Shown: in pieces, positions 15,187 through 23,266 of the stretch
Position numbering within the stretch: position 1 is the first letter of the stretch
Layout: the number at the start of each line of letters is the position of its first letter
Source: Hydrogenophaga pseudoflava
GTDB taxonomy: Bacteria > Pseudomonadota > Gammaproteobacteria > Burkholderiales > Burkholderiaceae_C
Length of the DNA stretch: 64,000 bases
Assembly: GCF_031020795.1 (NCBI RefSeq)
Contig: NZ_JAVHJP010000004.1
Location: forward strand, 254,073-318,072
Reading direction: 5' to 3'
Translations under genes and position numbers: made by a program
Notes under the pieces: model-generated
Told to the model about the DNA's origin: nothing
Database searches by the model: none
The model's input: only the letters and a program-made list of their open reading frames with translations

Positions 15187-16938
15187 ATGCACTCGTCCGT
15201 CACTCGCACCATCCCGATCACACCAGTCGGCACTGCCGCTGCCGGGGCCCGCCCACACCAGCGCGCCCGCGACCGGCTCAAGGGCCGCCAGGCCACGCCC
15301 GAGGCCCTGCAGGCGCTGCGCGTCCTGATCGGGGTGCGGCCCGCCGAGGGCCATCGCCGCGATCTGCTGATCGAGCACCTGCACACCGTCAACGACGCCC
15401 ACCACGGCCTGCCCGAGGCGCTGCTGGTGGCGCTCGCGCAGGAGATGAACCTGCCCGTGGCCGAGGTGTACGAGGTGGCGAGCTTCTACCACCACTTCGA
15501 GGTCCTGCGCGGCGGCGAGCCGGGGTCTGCGGTCACGGTGCGGGTCTGCGATTCGCTCAGTTGCAGCCTGGCCGGCAGCGCCGATCTGCTGCAGCGCCTG
15601 CGCGCGCGGCTGGGCGAGGGTGTGCGGGTGCAGGCCGCGCCCTGCCTGGGCCGCTGCGCCCAGGCGCCGGTGGCCCAGGTGGCGCAGGCGGCGGTGCCGC
15701 ACGCCGATGAGGCGGTGGTCGAAGCGCTCGCGCACCGCGTGCTCGCGGGCGAGTCCCTGCCGCGCGAACGTGTGCCGGGCTTCACCGATCTCGCTGCCTA
15801 CCGCGCCGGCGGCGGCTACCGGCTCGCGACGGCGGTTGCGCAGGGCGCGCACGACCCCGAGGCCCTGATCCAGACGCTGGAACACGCCGGCCTGCGCGGC
15901 CTGGGCGGCGCCGGTTTCCCGGCCGGGCGCAAGTGGCGCATCGTGCGTGGTTTCGCGGCGCCGCGCCTGATGGCCGTGAACATCGACGAGGGCGAGCCTG
16001 GCACCTTCAAGGACCGCCACTACCTCGAGCGCGACCCGCACCGCTTCCTGGAAGGCGTGCTGGTGGCCGCTGCTGTGGTGGGCATTGACAAGGTCTACAT
16101 CTACCTGCGCGACGAGTACCACGACTGCCGCGCGCTGCTGCAGGAGCAGATCGCCGCGCTGCAGGCCGACCCGCCGTGCCCGCTGCCGGCCATCGAGCTG
16201 CGGCGCGGCGCGGGGGCCTACATCTGCGGCGAGGAGTCCGCGATGATCGAAAGCATCGAGGGCAAGCGCGGCGAACCGCGCCTGCGCCCGCCCTACATCG
16301 CCGAGGTGGGCCTGTTCGGCCGGCCCACCCTGGAACACAACTTCGAGACGCTCTACTGGGTGCGCGAGATCATTGAGCGCGGCGCCGACTGGTTCGCCTC
16401 GCACGGCCGCCATGGCCGCAAGGGCCTGCGCAGTTTCAGCGTCAGTGGCCGGGTGCGCGAGCCTGGCGTGAAGCTGGCGCCCGCGGGCATCACGCTGCGC
16501 GAGCTCATCGACGAGTTCTGTGGCGGCATGGCCGAGGGCCACACGCTTTACGCCTACCTGCCTGGCGGCGCCAGCGGGGGCATCCTGCCCGCGCACATGG
16601 CCGACATCCCGCTGGACTTCGACACCCTGCAGCCGCATGGCTGCTTCATCGGCTCGGCCGCGGTGATGGTGCTGAGCCAGCACGACCGCGCGCGCGACGC
16701 CGCGCTCAATGTGATGCGCTTCTTCAAGCACGAAAGCTGCGGCCAGTGCACACCCTGCCGCGTCGGCACCGACAAGGCCGCGAGCCTGATGGAGGCCGAC
16801 GTGTGGGACCAGGGCACGCTGCGCGACCTCGGCGACGTCATGGGCGACGCCTCGATCTGTGGCCTGGGCCAGGCCGCGCCCAACCCGATCCGCTCGGTGC
16901 TGAAGCACTTTGCGCACGAAGTCGGAGGTGCGGCATGA
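15187..16938 (+). CDS. NAD-dependent formate dehydrogenase beta subunit (FdsG-FdsB fusion)
   Basis: A 583-residue fusion of a NuoE-like thioredoxin-fold domain (about 40-195) with a NuoF-like flavoprotein (about 210-575). The [2Fe-2S] ligands are CDSLSC and CLGRC. The NuoF part has the NADH site GLRGLGGAGFPAGRKW, the FMN-binding region NIDEGEPGTFKDRHYLERDP, GAGAYICGEESAMIESIEG and the [4Fe-4S] motif ESCGQCTPCRVG. Such fused beta subunits occur in the two-subunit tungsten FDH1 of methylotrophs, as opposed to the separate fdsG and fdsB genes of Cupriavidus. It passes electrons from formate oxidation to NAD+. It overlaps the alpha subunit gene by 4 nt (ATGA). Confidence 0.93.
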   Translation: MHSSVTRTIPITPVGTAAAGARPHQRARDRLKGRQATPEALQALRVLIGVRPAEGHRRDLLIEHLHTVNDAHHGLPEALLVALAQEMNLPVAEVYEVASFYHHFEVLRGGEPGSAVTVRVCDSLSCSLAGSADLLQRLRARLGEGVRVQAAPCLGRCAQAPVAQVAQAAVPHADEAVVEALAHRVLAGESLPRERVPGFTDLAAYRAGGGYRLATAVAQGAHDPEALIQTLEHAGLRGLGGAGFPAGRKWRIVRGFAAPRLMAVNIDEGEPGTFKDRHYLERDPHRFLEGVLVAAAVVGIDKVYIYLRDEYHDCRALLQEQIAALQADPPCPLPAIELRRGAGAYICGEESAMIESIEGKRGEPRLRPPYIAEVGLFGRPTLEHNFETLYWVREIIERGADWFASHGRHGRKGLRSFSVSGRVREPGVKLAPAGITLRELIDEFCGGMAEGHTLYAYLPGGASGGILPAHMADIPLDFDTLQPHGCFIGSAAVMVLSQHDRARDAALNVMRFFKHESCGQCTPCRVGTDKAASLMEADVWDQGTLRDLGDVMGDASICGLGQAAPNPIRSVLKHFAHEVGGAA

Positions 16939-19754
16939 ACCGCCCGCTGAGCCCCGAACAGCTCATGCCGGCCCGTGTGGCCTTCGAACTCGATGGTCGG
17001 GCCGTTGAGGCCTATGAGGGCGAATCGGTTTTCGACGCCGCGAAGCGCCACGGCACCGAACTGCCCCACCTCTGCCACAGCGACCCGCTGCGGCCCGACG
17101 GCAACTGCCGCGCCTGTGTGGTCGAGGTCGCGGGCGAGCGCGCACTGGCCGCCAGCTGCTGCCGCAGCGTGACGCCGGGCCTGAAGGTGCTGACCGACAG
17201 CCTGCGCGCGAAGAAGTCGCGCCAGATGGTGCTGGAGCTGCTGCTGTCCGACATGCCCGACCAGGGCCACCAGTGGGTCGACGACAAAGGCCATCAGCCG
17301 CATGGCGAGCTGAGCGACTGGGCGCAGCGCGAGGCGGTCTCGGTGCGTCCTGCGCTGCAGGCGTTGCGGCGCGAGCAGCCCGCGCCCGACCTGTCGCACC
17401 CGGCGATGGCGGTGAACCTCGACGCCTGCATCCAGTGCCGGCGCTGCGTGCGCGCCTGCCGCGAGGAGCAGGTCAACGGTGTGATCGGTTTTTCCGGCCG
17501 GGGTGGCCACGCCGAGATCGTGTTCGACATGGCCGACCCCATGGGCGACAGCAGCTGTGTGGCTTGCGGCGAATGCGTGCAGGCCTGCCCGACCGGCGCG
17601 CTCTCGCCCAAGAGCCTGGTGGGCTCGCAGGCCGTGGACCGCTCGGTGGACTCGGTCTGCCCGTTCTGTGGTGTGGGCTGCCAGCTGAGCTACAAGGTGC
17701 GAGACAACCAGATCGTGGCGGTCGAGGGCCGCGACGGACCGGCCAACCACGGGCGCCTGTGCGTCAAGGGCCGTTTCGGTTTCGACTTCGTGCACCACGC
17801 GGGGCGCCTGACGGTGCCGCTGATCCGCCGCGAGGGCGTGCCCAAACACGGCGACGCCATTCCGCCGCGCGACGCCGACTGGCGCGAGACCTTCCGCGAA
17901 GCGAGCTGGGAGGAGGCCCTTGAGCTGGCCGCGGGCCCGCTCAAGGCATTGCGCGACACCCACGGTCCCAGGAGCCTGGCCGGCTTCGGATCGGCCAAGG
18001 GCACGAACGAAGAGGCCTACCTGTTCCAGAAGCTGGTGCGAACCGGCTTCGGCTCCAACAACGTCGACCACTGCACCCGCCTGTGCCACGCCTCCAGCGT
18101 GGCGGCGCTGCTCGAAGGCGTGGGCTCGGGCGCGGTGAGCAACCCGGTGAACGACGTGGCGCACGCCGAGCTGATCCTGGTGATCGGCTCCAACCCCACG
18201 GTGAACCACCCGGTGGCTGCGACCTGGATGAAGAACGCGGCGCAGAACGGCACGCGCATCGTGCTGGCCGACCCGCGCATCACCGACATCGGAAAACACG
18301 CCTGGCGCACGCTGCCGTTCCGGCCCGACACCGACGTGGCCCTGCTCAACGCCATGATCCACACCGTGATCGACGAGGGCTTGGTGAACCAGGACTTCGT
18401 TGCCCAGCGCACCAGCCACTACGAGGAGCTGGCGCAGAGCGTGGCACGCTTCAGTCCCGAGGCGATGGCGCCGGTCTGCGGCATTCCCGCGCTGACCATC
18501 CGCGAGGTGGCGCGTGCGTTCGCGACCGCGAAGGCCGCGATGATTCTCTGGGGCATGGGCGTGAGCCAGCACGTGCACGGCACCGACAACGTGCGCTGCC
18601 TCATCGCGCTGTGCGCCATCACCGGCCAGATCGGCAAACCCGGCAGCGGACTGCACCCGCTGCGCGGGCAGAACAACGTGCAGGGCGCCAGCGACGCGGG
18701 CCTGATCCCGATGATGTTCCCCAACTACCAGCGGGTCGACAACGCGATGGCCCACGCCTGGTTCGAGGACTTCTGGGGCACACCGCTGGACCGCGCGCCG
18801 GGCTACACCGTGGTCGAGCTGATGGACAAGGCGCTGGCCGACGACAGCGACCCGCACAAGCTGCGCGGCCTCTACATCATGGGTGAGAACCCGGCCATGA
18901 GCGACCCCGACCTGAACCACACGCGTCACGCGCTGGCCTCGCTGGAACACCTGGTGGTGCAGGACATCTTCATGACCGAGACCGCCTGGCTGGCCGACGT
19001 GATCCTGCCTGCCAGCGCCTGGCAAGAGAAGACCGGCACCGTGAGCAACACCGACCGCATGGTGCAGCTGGGCCGCCAGGCCATCGACCCGCCGGGCGAG
19101 GCGCGCGCCGACCTCTGGATCATCCAGCAGATGGCGCAGCGCATGGGCCTGCAATGGCGCTACGAAGGCGATCACCACGGTGTGGCCGCGGTCTACGAGG
19201 AGATGCGCCAGGCCATGCACGCCGCCATCGGCGGCATCCGCTGGGAGCGGCTGGAGCGCGAGGGCAGCGTGACCTACCCCTGCCTCAGCGACGACGACGC
19301 GGGCCACCCCATCGTCTTCATCGACCGCTTCCCGACCACCGACGGTCGGTTGCGCCTGGTGCCCACCGAGCTGCTGCCAGCCGACGAAACGCCCGATGCG
19401 GACTACCCGATGGTGCTGATCACCGGCCGCCAGCTCGAACACTGGCACACCGGCAGCATGACGCGCCGCGCGACGGTGCTGGATGCGCTGGAGCCCGAGG
19501 CCACCGCCAGCGTCGGCAGCGCCGACCTGGCGCGGCTGGGCGTGAATCCCGGTGAGCGCATCACCGTGCGCTCGCGCCGGGGCGAGGTGACGCTGCGCGT
19601 GCGCCAGGACAACGGCACGGCCGCCGGCTGCGTGTTCATTCCCTTCGCTTACTCGGAGGCCGCTGCGAACCTGCTGACCAACGCGGCGCTCGACCCTTTC
19701 GGCAAGATCCCGGAGTTCAAGTACTGCGCGGTCGCGGTGCAGAAAGCAGGGTGA
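16935..19754 (+). CDS. Formate dehydrogenase catalytic alpha subunit (Mo/W)
   Basis: A 939-residue catalytic subunit. Order: [2Fe-2S] ferredoxin domain (Cys47, 58, 61, 75), a Cys-His-type cluster region, two [4Fe-4S] clusters (CIQCRRCVRACREEQ; CVACGECVQACPTG), the CPFCGVGC [4Fe-4S] motif, then the bis-pterin domains. The metal ligand is the cysteine in VDHCTRLCHASSV, so no selenocysteine is used. HPVAATWMKNAAQNG and GSMTRRATVL are typical pterin-contact blocks. It oxidises formate to CO2. Fdh1A of Methylorubrum, which holds tungsten, has the same architecture and fused partner. Together with the aor operon this suggests a tungsten-using host. It has no fdhD or mobA neighbour here. Confidence 0.95.
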   Translation: MNRPLSPEQLMPARVAFELDGRAVEAYEGESVFDAAKRHGTELPHLCHSDPLRPDGNCRACVVEVAGERALAASCCRSVTPGLKVLTDSLRAKKSRQMVLELLLSDMPDQGHQWVDDKGHQPHGELSDWAQREAVSVRPALQALRREQPAPDLSHPAMAVNLDACIQCRRCVRACREEQVNGVIGFSGRGGHAEIVFDMADPMGDSSCVACGECVQACPTGALSPKSLVGSQAVDRSVDSVCPFCGVGCQLSYKVRDNQIVAVEGRDGPANHGRLCVKGRFGFDFVHHAGRLTVPLIRREGVPKHGDAIPPRDADWRETFREASWEEALELAAGPLKALRDTHGPRSLAGFGSAKGTNEEAYLFQKLVRTGFGSNNVDHCTRLCHASSVAALLEGVGSGAVSNPVNDVAHAELILVIGSNPTVNHPVAATWMKNAAQNGTRIVLADPRITDIGKHAWRTLPFRPDTDVALLNAMIHTVIDEGLVNQDFVAQRTSHYEELAQSVARFSPEAMAPVCGIPALTIREVARAFATAKAAMILWGMGVSQHVHGTDNVRCLIALCAITGQIGKPGSGLHPLRGQNNVQGASDAGLIPMMFPNYQRVDNAMAHAWFEDFWGTPLDRAPGYTVVELMDKALADDSDPHKLRGLYIMGENPAMSDPDLNHTRHALASLEHLVVQDIFMTETAWLADVILPASAWQEKTGTVSNTDRMVQLGRQAIDPPGEARADLWIIQQMAQRMGLQWRYEGDHHGVAAVYEEMRQAMHAAIGGIRWERLEREGSVTYPCLSDDDAGHPIVFIDRFPTTDGRLRLVPTELLPADETPDADYPMVLITGRQLEHWHTGSMTRRATVLDALEPEATASVGSADLARLGVNPGERITVRSRRGEVTLRVRQDNGTAAGCVFIPFAYSEAAANLLTNAALDPFGKIPEFKYCAVAVQKAG

Positions 19755-19818
19755 TTTCAAATACCCCGGGGAGAATGGATAAGATGAAGCGATCTGCCCC
19801 ACTTCATCGGAACCAGCC

Positions 19819-20265
19819 ATGAGCGACAACGCCAGTGTCACCATCACCCGCCAGTCCGGTTACCAGTTCCTCGTCGACTTCGGCGAGGCCCTGCCGCACC
19901 TGCTGGTCGACGAGCCCGCGCCGCTGGGGCAGGGCAGCGGTCCCGCGCCCGACCACCTGCTGCTGGCCGCGGTGGCCAACTGCCTGAGCGCCAGCTTGCT
20001 GTTCGCGCTCCAGAAGTTCAGGCAGGACCCGGGCGCGCTGACCGCCACCGCCACACCGGAAATGGGCCGCAACGAGAACAAGCGCCTGCGCATCCAGCGC
20101 ATCCATGTGCAGCTGGAACTGGGCAAGACCGCCGCCGAACTGGAGCACCTGGACCGCGTGCTGGCGCAGTTCGAGGAGTTCTGCACCGTGTCCATGAGCG
20201 TGCGCCAAGGCATCGCCATCGACTTGCAGGTGCGCGACGGCGCGGGCGCCGTGCTCAAGGGCTGA
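19819..20265 (+). CDS. OsmC family protein
   Basis: A 148-residue OsmC/Ohr fold protein. The family block PDHLLLAAVANCLSASLLFALQK contains the first conserved cysteine, and the second lies in EEFCTVSMSVRQGI. Such proteins reduce organic peroxides or act as thiol-dependent stress proteins; the exact substrate is not evident. It follows the formate dehydrogenase genes by 64 bp on the same strand and has its own AT-richer leader (GGATAAGATG near 19776), so separate transcription is possible. Next to an NsrR-like regulator, it may belong to a nitrosative or oxidative stress response. Confidence 0.85.
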   Translation: MSDNASVTITRQSGYQFLVDFGEALPHLLVDEPAPLGQGSGPAPDHLLLAAVANCLSASLLFALQKFRQDPGALTATATPEMGRNENKRLRIQRIHVQLELGKTAAELEHLDRVLAQFEEFCTVSMSVRQGIAIDLQVRDGAGAVLKG

Positions 20266-20388
20266 CCGGGCGACGGTGCACGGCAGGTGCGCTGCATCAA
20301 ATGATCGGCCGCCAGTCGCGCGGACAATCGGGGTAGAGTGATGCCCCACAGGCTACCCTGGCCTGTATCCGAGCGAGACGGCGAACCG

Positions 20389-20913
20389 ATGCGACTGACC
20401 CAGTGGACCGATTACAGCCTGCGTGTGCTGATGTATTGCGCGGCCTGCGAAGGCCGTGCCTTGCCGCCCACCGTCAGCGAGATCGCCGAGGCGCACGGCA
20501 TCTCGCGCAGCCACCTGACCAAGATCGTGATGATCCTCGCGGGCCATGGCTGGCTCGCCACCACGCGGGGGCGTGGGGGCGGCCTGCGGCTGATGGCCGA
20601 CCCGCGCCGGCTGACCCTGGGCCAGGTGATCCGCGAGACCGAACCCGACCTCAATCTGGTGGAGTGTTTCGACGGCCACAGCAACACCTGCCGGCTCGAT
20701 GGCTACTGCCGGCTCAAGGGCGCGCTGGGCCGGGCCATGCAGGCCTTTCTGGTGGCGCTCGACGGCGTGACCCTGTCCGACCTGCTCGCGCCCACGGCCC
20801 AGTCGGCCTCGGTGGCCGGGCAGCTGCCGCACCTGATCCCGATCCAGATGGTGGCGCTCAAGCGGACTGCGGGTAAGGCGCCTGCTCGCAAGACAGCCAG
20901 GCGACCCGCCTGA
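20389..20913 (+). CDS. nsrR: Rrf2 family regulator, NsrR-like (Fe-S nitric oxide sensor)
   Basis: A 174-residue Rrf2 protein. The N-terminus MRLTQWTDYSLRVLMYCA and recognition helix region ISRSHLTKIVMILAGHGWL are as in NsrR. The three cluster cysteines are in VECFDGHSNTCRLDGYCRLKG-type spacing (C-x7-C-x5-C), which binds an iron-sulfur cluster sensing NO. ATG at 20389 is favoured because it gives the conserved MRLTQ start; an ATG at 20338 would add 17 unrelated residues. No flavohemoglobin gene is adjacent. The tail is Lys/Arg-rich (KAPARKTARRPA), a common Comamonadaceae trait. Confidence 0.85.
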   Translation: MRLTQWTDYSLRVLMYCAACEGRALPPTVSEIAEAHGISRSHLTKIVMILAGHGWLATTRGRGGGLRLMADPRRLTLGQVIRETEPDLNLVECFDGHSNTCRLDGYCRLKGALGRAMQAFLVALDGVTLSDLLAPTAQSASVAGQLPHLIPIQMVALKRTAGKAPARKTARRPA

Positions 20914-20960
20914 TCCCGGTCGTTCGGCAGCCCTTTGGTGCCAGTGCCCAGGAGCGCCGA

Positions 20961-21344
20961 CTAAGCCGATCCCCACCAGGCGCCGGCCATCTTCATGCCC
21001 AGCAGCGTGAGTGCCAGGGAGCCCAGCAGGTGCAGGCTGGCGGTGCCGACCGCCAGCAGGTAACGCCCGTGCTGCAGCATGGACACGACCTCGGCCGAGA
21101 AGGTGGAGAAGGTGGTCAGCGCGCCGAGGAAGCCGGTCACCGCGGCGAGCCGCCAGGCCGGGTCAAGCTGGGTCTGGCTCTGGAAGAACACCACCGCCAC
21201 GCCCACCAGCCAGGCCCCGATCCAGTTGGCCGCCAGCGTGCCCCAGGGCAGCACGGCGTGGCCCTGGTTGAGCCACAGGCTCAGCTGCCAGCGCGAGAGC
21301 GCGCCGATGCTCGCGCCGAGGCTGATGGCGAGGACTTGCAGCAT
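20961..21344 (-). CDS. crcB: CrcB/Fluc fluoride ion channel
   Basis: A 127-residue membrane protein with four predicted helices (about 2-20, 33-54, 65-88, 98-121). It has the Fluc signatures GASIGALSRWQLS and WGTLAANWIGAWLVG, and the fluoride-path segment GFLGALTTFSTFSAE containing the Phe-box. It exports fluoride as a dual-topology dimer. It lies downstream of rdgC on the same strand with 22 bp between, so the two are probably co-transcribed. I see no fluoride riboswitch in front of it. Confidence 0.95.
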   Translation of the reverse strand: MLQVLAISLGASIGALSRWQLSLWLNQGHAVLPWGTLAANWIGAWLVGVAVVFFQSQTQLDPAWRLAAVTGFLGALTTFSTFSAEVVSMLQHGRYLLAVGTASLHLLGSLALTLLGMKMAGAWWGSA

Positions 21345-21366
21345 GGTTCAGGCGCGGGTGGCGTGG

Positions 21367-22365
21367 TCAGAACGGCGCGTCGCCGTCGCCCACGGCGGTG
21401 ACGGCTTCCTGCTTGGGCTTGGCCGGCTTCGCTGCGGGTTCCGCACCGGGCAGCGCGGCGCCTGGCTCGATCTCGCCGCCGAGGGCTTCGATCAGCGCCG
21501 GGATGAGCTGGCTCAGCTCGCCGGTGGCCAGGGCCACATCGGTGTCGAAGCCGCTCTCGTCGTTGTTGGGCCGGTCGTCGAACACGCCTTCGAGGAAGGC
21601 CAGTTTCTTCAGCTGCATGGATTCGGTCAGCGTGAAGCCGATGCGGCCTTGCCAGCTGAGCGCCAGCCGCGTGGGCAGCTTGCCTTCGGTGAGGTGTTTG
21701 CGCACCTCGTCGGTCAGCAGATGGTGGCGCGTGAACTTCACGGCCGACTTTTCTTCGTCGGCCGATTTCAGTTCGCATTCGCGCTCGACGTTGAAGCCCT
21801 CGGGCCAGTCGTTCTCGGGCTCGGTGGTGGCCAGCCACTGCGTCATCGCGGTTTGCGGCGTCATCGCGGTCTGCAGCAGGGTGAGGGCCAGACCGTCGAA
21901 GGCGCGCACGAGGGCGGTCACGACCTCGTCGTTCTTGCCCTGGCTGCCTGCGTCGGTGACCAGCAGGCCGTTCTTCAGGTCGAACCACACCCAGACGCTG
22001 CCGCGGCGCGGAAAGGCCTGCGGCAGCAGGGCCTGCAGCGCGTCCTCGCGCAGTTCCTTGGTTTCCTTCTTGCCGGGCTTGCGGCCGGTGGTGGCCTCGA
22101 TGTGGTCGGCCGCTTCCTGGGCCTTTTCCTTCACCACGCTGCCGGGCACGGCCTTGGTCTCGATGAGCAGCTTGAGGATGCGCTGGCCATTGACCGACTC
22201 CACCAGCGGCCCATGCTCTTCACCGCGCGGTTCGGTCCAGCCGACCGACTTGTCCTGCGAGGCGCTGCAGGGCACGAAACGCGCCGCGTCCAGCGCGGCT
22301 TCCATCGACTCCAGCGTCGCGTCCCAGCCGGGCGCGATGCGGTAGATCGTCACATTCTTGAACAC
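21367..22365 (-). CDS. rdgC: RdgC, recombination-associated DNA-binding protein
   Basis: A 332-residue RdgC protein, a ring-shaped dimer that binds double-stranded DNA and restrains RecA. Its start VFKNVTIYRI at GTG 22365 matches the usual MFKN N-terminus and has an AAGGAAA site 5 nt upstream; the ATG at 22410 would add 15 unrelated residues. The blocks ILKLLIETKAVPGSVVKEKA, FVPCSASQDKSVGWTEPR and QWLATTEPENDWPEGF are family features. The C-terminus has an Ala/Pro/Lys-rich extension. It is followed by crcB. Confidence 0.95.
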   Translation of the reverse strand: MFKNVTIYRIAPGWDATLESMEAALDAARFVPCSASQDKSVGWTEPRGEEHGPLVESVNGQRILKLLIETKAVPGSVVKEKAQEAADHIEATTGRKPGKKETKELREDALQALLPQAFPRRGSVWVWFDLKNGLLVTDAGSQGKNDEVVTALVRAFDGLALTLLQTAMTPQTAMTQWLATTEPENDWPEGFNVERECELKSADEEKSAVKFTRHHLLTDEVRKHLTEGKLPTRLALSWQGRIGFTLTESMQLKKLAFLEGVFDDRPNNDESGFDTDVALATGELSQLIPALIEALGGEIEPGAALPGAEPAAKPAKPKQEAVTAVGDGDAPF

Positions 22366-22561
22366 GGATTTCCTTGGGTTGCGGCCATCAATGGCCGACC
22401 TCCCTGCCATCGGCGGGAGAGGGTTGGGATCTGGGCGTTCGATGATACCGAGCCGGTCGAGTGGCCTGGGCGTTTGCCTATACTTCTTGCGGATCAGATC
22501 GGGCAGGGCGGCGACAGATGTGCACCAGCGACCCTGTCAACAAAACATCAAGGAGGTGTGT

Positions 22562-23266
22562 GTGCATGAGTTGCCTTTCAACCGCGGCGCCCGTCTGGCC
22601 TGCGTCACCGTCTTGTGGGGGGCGCTGATGGCCTGCCAGCCCACGGCCCCCGCCGCGCCTGCGCCGGGCGCATCCGCTGCGACCGGCCAGCCCACCGGCT
22701 TGCAGAAGAACGACCGGTCGGAGCAGGCCCACCTCTTCAAGCTCAATCCCTCGCCCCGCAAGGTGTTCGAGGTCACGTTCGAGATCCACGATGCCCCCGG
22801 GCCGCTGATGGCTGTGCGGGGCAGCGCCGGTTACAGCGCGCCGCAGGCACCCAACTGCACCTTTGTCACCAATGCCTGGGCGGGCACCTGGGGCACGCCG
22901 TTTTATGGCATGACGCTGCCACTCACACCCGCTGGTCCGAATCGTTTCGTGATGACAGTGGCGCTGGATGCCATGCTGGACGAGGACTACTACGGCAAGG
23001 GGGTGTGTCGATGGGAGATGGGGGGAGCGGGGGCGGGTTTTGCTGCCGGCACGTCAGAGGAAGACACCCGATATGGCGTGTCGCTGGATGCCAAGGAGTT
23101 TGTGGATGGAGCAAGCTACCGGCAGTATTTCTGGAAGGGGGACTATCCGCGCCTTCCTGGGCCCGGGGGAAACAGCGCTGCAGGTGATAGGAGCCCCGAA
23201 GGCTTCGGCCCGACGCACCGTAACAACCTGTTTTCCATCACTGCCACTGTGAAGGCCAAGCCATGA
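22562..23266 (+). CDS. Lipoprotein, candidate immunity protein of the downstream lipase
   Basis: A 234-residue exported lipoprotein starting at GTG 22562, chosen for the strong AAGGAGG site 6 nt upstream; an upstream ATG at 22358 lies inside the rdgC promoter region and has no signal peptide. The lipobox is ALMAC at about residue 25. The mature part follows an Ala/Pro/Thr-rich linker and has paired cysteines (PNCTF, GVCRW). No family is recognised. Its last 4 nt overlap the lipase gene (ATGA), so the two are translationally coupled. Lipoproteins encoded just before an antibacterial lipase are commonly periplasmic immunity proteins; this is inferred. Confidence 0.75.
   Translation: MHELPFNRGARLACVTVLWGALMACQPTAPAAPAPGASAATGQPTGLQKNDRSEQAHLFKLNPSPRKVFEVTFEIHDAPGPLMAVRGSAGYSAPQAPNCTFVTNAWAGTWGTPFYGMTLPLTPAGPNRFVMTVALDAMLDEDYYGKGVCRWEMGGAGAGFAAGTSEEDTRYGVSLDAKEFVDGASYRQYFWKGDYPRLPGPGGNSAAGDRSPEGFGPTHRNNLFSITATVKAKP

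Noticed and set aside
16554..19847. A 1097-codon open frame on the minus strand opposite the formate dehydrogenase genes.
   Set aside because: High-GC shadow: the plus strand encodes unmistakable FdsB-like and FdhA domains, and the minus frame is His/Arg/Ala-rich with no domain.
21345..21366. A fluoride riboswitch in front of crcB.
   Set aside because: Only 22 bp separate crcB from rdgC and the space is too short for the aptamer.
22358..22561. An upstream extension of the lipoprotein gene starting at ATG 22358.
   Set aside because: It overlaps the rdgC start, gives no signal peptide, and a strong AAGGAGG site points to GTG 22562.
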